Below, piece after piece: positions 32,409-38,409 of a DNA stretch of 38,409 nt. The stretch is from Flavobacteriales bacterium (GTDB lineage: Bacteria; Bacteroidota; Bacteroidia; Flavobacteriales; Flavobacteriaceae). Position 1 is the first letter of the stretch; each line of letters opens with the position of its first letter. The notes under the pieces were generated by a model. The model had not been told where the DNA came from and searched no databases. It saw only the letters and a program-made list of their open reading frames with translations. The stretch covers positions 1-38,409 of the forward strand of contig JAGXRF010000021.1 of the NCBI GenBank assembly GCA_018335925.1. Direction: 5' to 3'. A program made the translations under genes and the position numbers.

Positions 32409-33941
32409 ATGCCACTACCAATTATCAACTCCATAGCCAGTTGGATTTTAAAAAAGAGAATCCATCAAATGGAATTGTTTATGAAGTACCCGCACGAAGT
32501 GCAGGAAGAGCTGTTGTTACAGTTAGTAAAAACAGCCGAAGGAACGGTTTTAGGAAAACAATACGATTTTGCATCAGTAAAAAGTTATGCCACTTTTGCC
32601 TCACGACTCCCGATAGTTACTTATGAAGAAATAGAACCTTTGATTGAACAATCGCGTAAAGGCATGCAAAATATTTTTTGGCCAAGCTACATCAAGTGGT
32701 TTGCCAAATCAAGTGGTACAACCAATGCCAAAAGCAAGTTTATTCCGGTGAGCAATGAGTCATTAGAGGGTTGCCATTACAAAGCGGGTAAAGATTTGTT
32801 GAGTTTGTATTTAAACAATAACGAAGACTCGCAGTTATTTGTAGGTAAAAGTTTGCGTTTAGGTGGTAGCAAAGAATTGTACCAGGATAATCACACCATT
32901 TTTGGAGATTTGTCGGCTATTTTGATTGATAACATGCCTTTTTGGGCAGAGTTTAGCTCCACTCCCAGCAGTAAGGTGTCGTTGATGAGTAATTGGGAAG
33001 TGAAACTAGATGCCATAATACAAGAGTCTATTCAAGAAAATGTGACGAGTTTGGCTGGGGTTCCTTCGTGGATGTTGGTGTTGTTGCAACGTGTGTTAGA
33101 AACTACCGGAAAGCCTCATTTGTTAGAAATTTGGCCAAATACCGAGGTGTATTTTCATGGAGGGGTGAGTTTTGAACCTTACAAAGCACAATACCAAAAG
33201 CTTTTTCCGAAAAGCGATTTTAATTACTACGAAATTTACAATGCTTCCGAAGGATTTTTTGCCATCCAAGATTTAAACGATAGCAGCGATTTATTGTTGA
33301 TGTTAGATTACGGAATTTTTTACGAGTTTATCCCAATGGATACTTTTGGTACGAGTAACGAAAAAGCCATTCCGTTATGGGAAGTTGAAGTAGGAAAAAA
33401 CTATGCCATGGTAATTACTACCAATTCTGGTTTGTGGAGGTATTTGATTGGAGATACCGTCCGTTTTACCAGCATACATCCGTATCGAATTAGAGTAACA
33501 GGAAGAACCAAACACCACATTAATGTATTTGGAGAAGAATTGATGGTAGAAAATACCGAAGCTGCTTTGGCAAAAACCTGTAAAAAATTAAATTGCTCGG
33601 TAAAAGATTACACGGTTGCTCCAATTTTTATGGAAGGCAAACAAAAAGGAGCCCATGAATGGGTAGTAGAATTTAACCAAACTCCTGAAAATTACCAAGA
33701 ATTTTCGGAGTTGTTGGACCAACATTTGCAAGAAGTAAATTCCGATTACGAAGCCAAAAGGTTTAATAACATGACCTTAAATCCGTTGCAATTACGGGTG
33801 GCCAGAACCAATTTGTTTTACGATTGGTTGAAACAAAAAGACAAGTTAGGCGGACAAAATAAAATTCCTCGCTTATCCAACGAACGAACTTATTTGGAGG
33901 AGTTGTTGAAGCTTCAACATGAAATTTCTAGCTTTTTTTAG
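32409..33941 (+). CDS. GH3-family acyl-adenylating protein
   Basis: Bacterial member of the GH3 auxin-responsive-promoter family, 510 residues. In plants GH3 enzymes adenylate a carboxylic acid (auxin, jasmonate) with ATP and transfer it to an amino acid. The ATP-binding P-loop is KSSGTTNAKSK (about 96-106). NYYEIYNASEGFFAIQ is the adenylation-core motif and YLIGDTVRF with VTGRTKHHINVFGEELM is the hinge region carrying Asp and Lys-type contacts. These proteins are widespread in Bacteroidota but their acid and acceptor substrates are unknown. No biosynthetic partner is adjacent, so the context does not help. It starts 71 bp from the divergent DUF2797 gene. Confidence 0.9.
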   Translation: MPLPIINSIASWILKKRIHQMELFMKYPHEVQEELLLQLVKTAEGTVLGKQYDFASVKSYATFASRLPIVTYEEIEPLIEQSRKGMQNIFWPSYIKWFAKSSGTTNAKSKFIPVSNESLEGCHYKAGKDLLSLYLNNNEDSQLFVGKSLRLGGSKELYQDNHTIFGDLSAILIDNMPFWAEFSSTPSSKVSLMSNWEVKLDAIIQESIQENVTSLAGVPSWMLVLLQRVLETTGKPHLLEIWPNTEVYFHGGVSFEPYKAQYQKLFPKSDFNYYEIYNASEGFFAIQDLNDSSDLLLMLDYGIFYEFIPMDTFGTSNEKAIPLWEVEVGKNYAMVITTNSGLWRYLIGDTVRFTSIHPYRIRVTGRTKHHINVFGEELMVENTEAALAKTCKKLNCSVKDYTVAPIFMEGKQKGAHEWVVEFNQTPENYQEFSELLDQHLQEVNSDYEAKRFNNMTLNPLQLRVARTNLFYDWLKQKDKLGGQNKIPRLSNERTYLEELLKLQHEISSFF

Positions 33942-34037
33942 AACTTTCTGTGCTTAGTCCGAAATAAATTTTATCGAGTTTTATTAGAAATTTTGTAACT
34001 TTTTTGTTAGATAAACGTACAAACAAATAAAAAAGAT

Positions 34038-35669
34038 ATGGGTAAAAAAATACTTTCCATTGGGTTATTGCTGTTTTTGGTATTTGTTCTTTTTTATTCG
34101 TGGTTGCCGGTTTTAAATTATGGGTTTTACGGTTTGCCACTTTTTATTTTAACCTCACTACTTATTTGGATGATGTTTTCTTTTCGATTTAAATCAAAAA
34201 GCGAAACCCAAATAGTAGTTACCAAAGCACCAAGCAAAGTTGTAGTTGGTTTGTTTTTATTGGTTTTAGGCTTTTTGGCAATAGTGCCTACGGCAACTTC
34301 CGCAACTATTTTTCATCATGTTTCCTACCAAAAATTAATAGGAGAAGTTAAAAACGGTAAACAAATATCCTCTCATATTGCTCCCATTTCATTAGATAAA
34401 ATTAGAGTGGTAGATAGGCCTTTGGCTTATTTATTAGGAGAAAAAATTATAGGTTCTCAACCAGCATTAGGAAGTCAAGTAGAATTAGGAAAATTTTCTA
34501 TTCAAAAAGTAAACAACGAATTGTATTGGGTAGCTCCATTGTTACATTCTGGGTTTTTTAAGTGGATGAATAACCAACACGGAACTCCTGGTTATGTAAT
34601 GGTTTCAGCCACCAACGAAAGAGATGTAAAGTTGGTGCAAAATGTACAAGGGAAGGATATCAAAATCAAATACCAACCTGAGGCTTTTTTTTATCAAGAT
34701 TTACACCGTCATGTGTATTTTAGTGGGCATGCTACAAAAGGCTTAGGTGATTTTACTTTTGAAATTGACGAAGATGGAAAGCCTTTCTGGGTCATTACCA
34801 CCTATGATAAAAAAGTAGGTTATTCCGGAAGTGATGCCAATGGTATTTTGTTAGTAGATGCCCAAACAGGAGAAATTCAATCTTATACCATTTCCAACAC
34901 ACCGACTTGGGTAGATAGAATTCAACCTGCTGATTTTATCGAAACCCAATTAAACGATTGGGGAGAATATATAAGAGGTTATTGGAATTTTTCTAACAGA
35001 GATAAGTTACAAATTACAGAAGGGTTAACTTTGGTGTACGGAAAAGACGACAAATCGTATTGGTACACCGGAATAACTTCTGTAGGAACAGATGAGAGTA
35101 CCGTTGGATTTGTATTGGTAGATACCCGAACTAAAGAAACTACTTTTTATAAACAAAGCGGTGCAACCGAATATGCAGCACAACAATCAGCAGAAGGGAA
35201 AGTACAAGAAAAAGGTTACAAAGCTTCGTTGCCAATTCCGTATAACATCAACAATATTCCAACATACGTAATGACTTTAAAAGATGAAGGGGGATTGGTA
35301 AAAATGTATGCCTTGGTTGTCATTAACGATTATACCATTGTTGGGGTTGGCAATTCGATGCGGGAAGCATTAACTTCTTTTAAAAGTACTTATAATGCTG
35401 CCGGAAATAAAATTAATCCAAGCAGTAGCGATGCAAAAAAATCTATCAAATCAGTAGTAACACGCATCCAAAGTGATGTGAAAAATGGCAACAGTTTTTA
35501 CTATTTTACTATTCGCGATTATCCTAATATTTTTGTAGGCTCTACCCAAGTTTCTACCGAAATTCCGCTAACAACGGTAGGCGATAGCATACAAGTTTCA
35601 TTTGATGTGGATGAAGAAAAAGTAATTGACGTAACCCGATTTTCAAACTTAAGTTTGCAGAAAAAATAA
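34038..35669 (+). CDS. Large membrane protein with PepSY-like exported region, function unknown
   Basis: A 543-residue conserved protein without assigned function. Three transmembrane helices lie at about 4-24, 30-48 and 68-88. The exported remainder contains two repeats reminiscent of PepSY domains: FWVITTYDKKVGYSGSDANGI then LLVDAQTGEIQSYTIS (about 250-293), and YWYTGITSVGTDE with GFVLVDTRTKETTFYKQSG (about 339-377). A C-terminal block (about 474-535, TRIQSDVKNGNSFYYFTIRD to VGDSIQVSFDV) reads like a small OB-type beta-barrel. Blocks such as ELYWVAPLLHSGFFKW and GTPGYVMVSATN are strongly patterned and look conserved. A signal-receiving or inhibitor-type role, by analogy with PepSY proteins, is speculation. 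It is monocistronic and ends at a strong bidirectional terminator. Confidence 0.75.
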   Translation: MGKKILSIGLLLFLVFVLFYSWLPVLNYGFYGLPLFILTSLLIWMMFSFRFKSKSETQIVVTKAPSKVVVGLFLLVLGFLAIVPTATSATIFHHVSYQKLIGEVKNGKQISSHIAPISLDKIRVVDRPLAYLLGEKIIGSQPALGSQVELGKFSIQKVNNELYWVAPLLHSGFFKWMNNQHGTPGYVMVSATNERDVKLVQNVQGKDIKIKYQPEAFFYQDLHRHVYFSGHATKGLGDFTFEIDEDGKPFWVITTYDKKVGYSGSDANGILLVDAQTGEIQSYTISNTPTWVDRIQPADFIETQLNDWGEYIRGYWNFSNRDKLQITEGLTLVYGKDDKSYWYTGITSVGTDESTVGFVLVDTRTKETTFYKQSGATEYAAQQSAEGKVQEKGYKASLPIPYNINNIPTYVMTLKDEGGLVKMYALVVINDYTIVGVGNSMREALTSFKSTYNAAGNKINPSSSDAKKSIKSVVTRIQSDVKNGNSFYYFTIRDYPNIFVGSTQVSTEIPLTTVGDSIQVSFDVDEEKVIDVTRFSNLSLQKK

Positions 35670-35683
35670 AGTCTGTACATATT

Positions 35684-35725
35684 AAAAACAAAGCTCAAAA
35701 ACGTATGTTTTTGAGCTTTGTTTTT
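35684..35725. terminator. Strong bidirectional terminator with a 19-bp perfect stem
   Basis: A perfect 19-bp inverted repeat (35684-35702 with 35707-35725) with the 4-base loop GTAT, flanked on each side by A/T runs that are part of the stem. It lies between the convergent 543-residue protein gene and the XRE regulator gene and would stop transcription in both directions. Confidence 0.9.
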
Positions 35726-35728
35726 ATG

Positions 35729-36079
35729 CTACTTATCCAACAACAATTTTAACAAAGCAATTTGCTCTTTCAAGGCTTGTATGGTGTCCTCGTATTGTTG
35801 GATGAGTTTTTCAGAATGACTAATATGATTTATCCCAATATAACCGTCTTGTTTGCAATTATTAAATACTTGCTTGTCATCAAATCCTAATATTTCCATA
35901 GGAGGAACTCCAAAAATAGCACTTATTTCATTCAACCGATGAATGGTTAATTGGGTTTCGCCAGTTTCAATTTTACTGTAGGCACGGGTAGATAGCCCTA
36001 ATTGTTGTGCCATATACTCTTGGGTAAAATTTTTCAGTTCACGTATTTGCTTGATTTTAACTTCTGGTTGCAGGATCAT
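35729..36079 (-). CDS. XRE-family transcription regulator with C-terminal coiled coil
   Basis: A 116-residue DNA-binding protein. Residues about 8-64 are a Cro/CI-type helix-turn-helix (IKQIRELKNFTQEYMAQQLG, STRAYSKIETGETQLTIHRL, AIFGVPPMEILG). Residues about 88-116 (HSEKLIQQYEDTIQALKEQI and on) form a heptad-like coiled coil, so dimerisation is likely. Such stand-alone XRE proteins commonly repress themselves and a neighbour. The gene is divergent from the lipoprotein at 36198 and shares a 118-bp intergenic region with a duplicated 13-bp element overlapping its probable promoter. Not clearly a phage repressor, since no phage gene is nearby. Confidence 0.88.
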   Translation of the reverse strand: MILQPEVKIKQIRELKNFTQEYMAQQLGLSTRAYSKIETGETQLTIHRLNEISAIFGVPPMEILGFDDKQVFNNCKQDGYIGINHISHSEKLIQQYEDTIQALKEQIALLKLLLDK

Positions 36080-36097
36080 TGTTTTCAGAATTAATAG

Positions 36098-36130
36098 TTC
36101 AAAAATAGAATAATTAATTCAAAAATAGAA
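36098..36130 (-). promoter_or_regulatory. Duplicated promoter/operator element before the XRE gene
   Basis: TTCAAAAATAGAA occurs at 36098-36110 and again at 36118-36130, exactly 20 bp (about two helical turns) apart. On the minus strand each copy contains TATTTTTG, a perfect -7 element. A TTG at 36146-36144 lies 16 bases before the upstream copy. Repeats in helical phase next to an XRE gene suggest an autoregulatory operator; this is inference. Confidence 0.5.
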
Positions 36131-36197
36131 ATATTTATTTATCCAATTAAACAAAACAAAAATAGTTTTACATAACCATAACTAACAAAATATTTTT

Positions 36198-37724
36198 ATG
36201 AAGAAAAAAGTTTTAATTTTAACCCTATTATTATTTGCCACTGGTTTGTTTTGGCATTGTAGTGAGGAAATTCATGACAATGCGGTTACTTTTGGAGTAA
36301 AACACAAAAAGCCACAAATAAAATATTTAAAAGGGGCAGAAGCTAAATTGGTAATGAATCAGTTAGAAAAAAAAGTTTCCAAAAGCAAACTTCGTATTTT
36401 AGGCAAAGCAGGCACTTATGCTCGGTCTAACGAAGGAACTATTGATTACTCTGAAATTATGCAGGTTATAGATACTTTGGGGAATACAAATTACACGTTT
36501 AGAATTACTAACCACCCAGAAGATAGTGATCAGATATTTCACAATTTAGTTTACAGTCAAATCGATGAAGAAATTAAATTAATTTTAGTAAAATACGAGA
36601 ATTTTGATCAGGATTATCAATTTAATGCTTTTACTACTTTTACTACTTACAGCTTAATTTCAGATGATCCATGTCCGGAAAATCCAATACCAATTTCTGG
36701 TGGAGGTGGTGGAGCAGGATCTTTTGACCCAGGTATTCCAAATCCTGGTAGTGGTGGAGGTGGTGGTAGCGTAGGAGGTTATACACCAACACCGGACTAT
36801 TCAAGTTGTTGGTACTTAATGCAAATACCCTGTTGTCATAAAAAACACTTTGGTGAGGATTCTTCCTGTATATGTAATGAGGGTGAAAAGGGGTATACAA
36901 TATTATTTAACACTTGTAATACAAGCTTGCCTCCAGCGATCATACATAGTGGTAAAAACACGAATATTGATCCATGTAACCCCGATGGTGATTTTGGGGT
37001 GTTGTATCCACCAGTAAAACCCCCTTGTGAAGTTTTAAAAGAAATGATGGATCCTTTAAAATACAATGCACAGGCTTATATAAATGTTTTAAAAAGCATG
37101 TTGCCAAATGCAAATGTGGAATATGCTTTTAGTTTTAAAAGAATTTTAGATCCTAGTACAGGTTCCTATAGTTATCCTCCTCAGCAATTAATAGCTGGTA
37201 GTTTTGATGCTGTTAAGATGCCTGGGGGAGTAAATTATTATGGAGGTATTCATTTACATCATGGCAAATTATATAATACTTTTTCTTTTGGAGATATTGT
37301 AAATTTACTTGACAACACTAATGCGAGTTATTCCCCTGCAAATGGCATAATTAATGATAATGAAGCAGTATTAATGTTGGTTTCGGTAAACCCACAAGAT
37401 GTAAACAACCCAAGTGTAAAATCTTTAACAGTTAATGATAAATTTGCACTTTCTAGTAAAGTAAATGAAATATTAAATGATCCAAACTGGGCTGACCAAA
37501 GTTTAAGTAGAGACCAAAAAATAGAAGTCATTAGCAAACAGATGTATTCTAATTACGGCCATAATCATGCTAAATTTTTAGAAACATTTAAAGATTTTGG
37601 CATTTCCATGTACGATTATTACCAACCTAATGCCACTAGTCCTGGCACATGGCGTAAAGCAACAACTGCTCAGTTAAACAACCAACCATCTGTTTTATAT
37701 TTACCTGATGGATATTGTAATTAA
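36198..37724 (+). CDS. Lipoprotein with Cys-rich region and JAMM-like metal motif, function unknown
   Basis: A 508-residue predicted lipoprotein (signal MKKKVLILTLLLFATGLFWHC, lipid Cys21). Residues 30-155 form an N-terminal domain with beta-rich content. A Gly-rich linker follows (168-194, runs of five Gly). A Cys-rich segment (204-277) has eight Cys including CC at 212-213, likely disulfides. The C-terminal domain holds GGIHLHHGKL then YNTFSFGDIVNLL: His352-x-His354-x8-Ser363-x2-Asp366, close to the JAMM/JAB metallopeptidase signature HxHx7SxxD, with Glu308 in NVEYAFSF as a possible catalytic Glu. I do not recognise a named family. The preceding XRE gene is divergent and a DUF6705-like protein follows by 38 bp. 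No known toxin or immunity domain is visible. Confidence 0.72.
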   Translation: MKKKVLILTLLLFATGLFWHCSEEIHDNAVTFGVKHKKPQIKYLKGAEAKLVMNQLEKKVSKSKLRILGKAGTYARSNEGTIDYSEIMQVIDTLGNTNYTFRITNHPEDSDQIFHNLVYSQIDEEIKLILVKYENFDQDYQFNAFTTFTTYSLISDDPCPENPIPISGGGGGAGSFDPGIPNPGSGGGGGSVGGYTPTPDYSSCWYLMQIPCCHKKHFGEDSSCICNEGEKGYTILFNTCNTSLPPAIIHSGKNTNIDPCNPDGDFGVLYPPVKPPCEVLKEMMDPLKYNAQAYINVLKSMLPNANVEYAFSFKRILDPSTGSYSYPPQQLIAGSFDAVKMPGGVNYYGGIHLHHGKLYNTFSFGDIVNLLDNTNASYSPANGIINDNEAVLMLVSVNPQDVNNPSVKSLTVNDKFALSSKVNEILNDPNWADQSLSRDQKIEVISKQMYSNYGHNHAKFLETFKDFGISMYDYYQPNATSPGTWRKATTAQLNNQPSVLYLPDGYCN

Positions 37725-37762
37725 TATTTAAAAACTGTTATTAAATTAAAAAACACTTATAA

Positions 37763-38353
37763 ATGAAAAATATAATTTTAACATTAGTAATTATATCTCT
37801 AAGTGCTTTAAATGCACAAACAATAAATATAAAAGAGAAAGTAAAGTTCATACCCGGTGTATACTTTAAAGATATAGACCAAGTGTTTGATCAGTTTATT
37901 GGCACCTATCGTTACCAAAACGGCAACCAACTTTTTGAAATTAAATTTCAAAAAAAAGTGCATGTACCAATTAATGGTGTTTTTAATTGCCATATTGATA
38001 TGTTGGTTGGGGGGTACAAACATGTTTTTGATGGCTTGGAATTGCACAATGGTTTGGCACAAACAGGTACTTTTCCAAATCCATTTCACGAAACTATTGA
38101 TTCAGATATGATTCAAATTGGACCGGCTCCCGGGTGTAATGAATGTAATGTGGGAGAAAGTTTTATTATTGGTATAATTACAAATCCCGGAGGCAATGCA
38201 CCTTCTACCTTTTATGCCAGAAAAATAATACACAATGGTTTGCCTGCAATTAGGATACTTATAAATTATTCTATTGGCTCTGCTCCGGAAGGTGCTCCTG
38301 TAATTAGTTTTCGTTATCCAACAGGTGAATTTATTATGGTTAAGGTGGATTAA
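37763..38353 (+). CDS. Exported DUF6705-like protein
   Basis: A 196-residue secreted protein. Residues 1-18 (MKNIILTLVIISLSALNA) are a type I signal peptide cut before QTINIK. YFKDIDQVFDQFIGTYRYQN, followed by NQLFEIKFQKK, is the recognisable start of the DUF6705 family of Flavobacteriia, where a domain beginning with a fixed IGTY/IGTW motif forms a lipocalin-like or all-beta barrel. The central part contains two Cys in CNECN, which could chelate metal or form a disulfide. It lies 38 bp after the lipoprotein gene, so the two are probably co-transcribed. Function unknown; the DUF name is from memory of the motif and not verified by search. Confidence 0.72.
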   Translation: MKNIILTLVIISLSALNAQTINIKEKVKFIPGVYFKDIDQVFDQFIGTYRYQNGNQLFEIKFQKKVHVPINGVFNCHIDMLVGGYKHVFDGLELHNGLAQTGTFPNPFHETIDSDMIQIGPAPGCNECNVGESFIIGIITNPGGNAPSTFYARKIIHNGLPAIRILINYSIGSAPEGAPVISFRYPTGEFIMVKVD

Positions 38354-38409
38354 TTTTAAAATATTGGTATCTACAAGGAGGTTAAATTGCTTTCTTTATA
38401 TTTATAAAT

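Noticed and set aside
36643..36900. Minus-strand 85-codon frame within the Gly-rich linker of the lipoprotein gene
   Set aside because: His/Leu/Pro-rich shadow of a repetitive Gly codon run.

Overview
The window looks like chromosomal DNA of a low-GC member of the Bacteroidota, most likely family Flavobacteriaceae. Evidence: several exact matches to the Bacteroidota promoter pattern (TTG or TTTG, 17-23 bases, TAnnTTTG), no clear Shine-Dalgarno use, and family-typical genes: a PNGase F-II-like enzyme with a GLPGLI-like front half, a GYDIA-type GHMP kinase next to class II HMG-CoA reductase, S46 and S9B dipeptidyl peptidases, NodT-type outer-membrane lipoproteins, a DUF2797 protein and a DUF6705-like protein. 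I cannot assign a genus. All called coding regions are intact; no insertion sequence, prophage or CRISPR array was seen.

Layout. 1-332 holds a bidirectional hairpin and no convincing gene. 333-6803 (minus) is a probable operon: dipeptidyl peptidase IV, two POT-family peptide transporters and two exported thioredoxin-like proteins; a 31-codon ORF overlaps the DPP IV start. 7132-9608 (plus) carries an M90/MtfA-like zinc peptidase and a PNGase F-like glycosidase. 9699-15826 (plus) is an RND efflux operon (small protein of unknown role, adaptor lipoprotein, inner-membrane pump, outer-membrane factor) with a good promoter and a terminator. 15927-18153 is HMG-CoA reductase plus GHMP kinase. 18216-20538 holds two different L,D-transpeptidases in convergent orientation. 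20620-21171 (minus) is a SpoU-type RNA methyltransferase; 21274-23880 is mutS; then tRNA-Gly(GCC) and tRNA-Leu(UAA) share a promoter and terminator. 24392-24583 is a tiny acidic lipoprotein with its own promoter and terminator. 24727-28190 (minus) pairs Kdo transferase with an S46 dipeptidyl peptidase predicted to be DPP11-like. Divergently, 28342-31457 carries a WbpE-like sugar aminotransferase, galE and two unknown envelope proteins. 31540-32337 is a DUF2797 protein and 32409-33941 a GH3-family acyl-adenylating enzyme. 34038-35669 is a large membrane protein with an unassigned exported region. 35729-38353 is a more accessory-looking end: an XRE regulator divergent from a Cys- and Gly-rich lipoprotein with a JAMM-like metal motif and a DUF6705-like exported protein.

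How the parts fit. Much of the window concerns the envelope and peptide nutrition. DPP IV (X-Pro), a DPP11-like enzyme (X-Asp/Glu) and two POT carriers would turn periplasmic oligopeptides into imported di- and tripeptides; the PNGase could deglycosylate host or environmental glycoproteins to expose peptide. Kdo transferase, WbpE-like aminotransferase and GalE point to LPS or glycan assembly, the mevalonate genes to polyprenyl precursors, and the L,D-transpeptidases to murein cross-linking. The least explained parts are the 36-38 kb locus, the 543-residue membrane protein, the GIY-YIG-like reading of DUF2797 and the Asn in the RND proton-relay motif.
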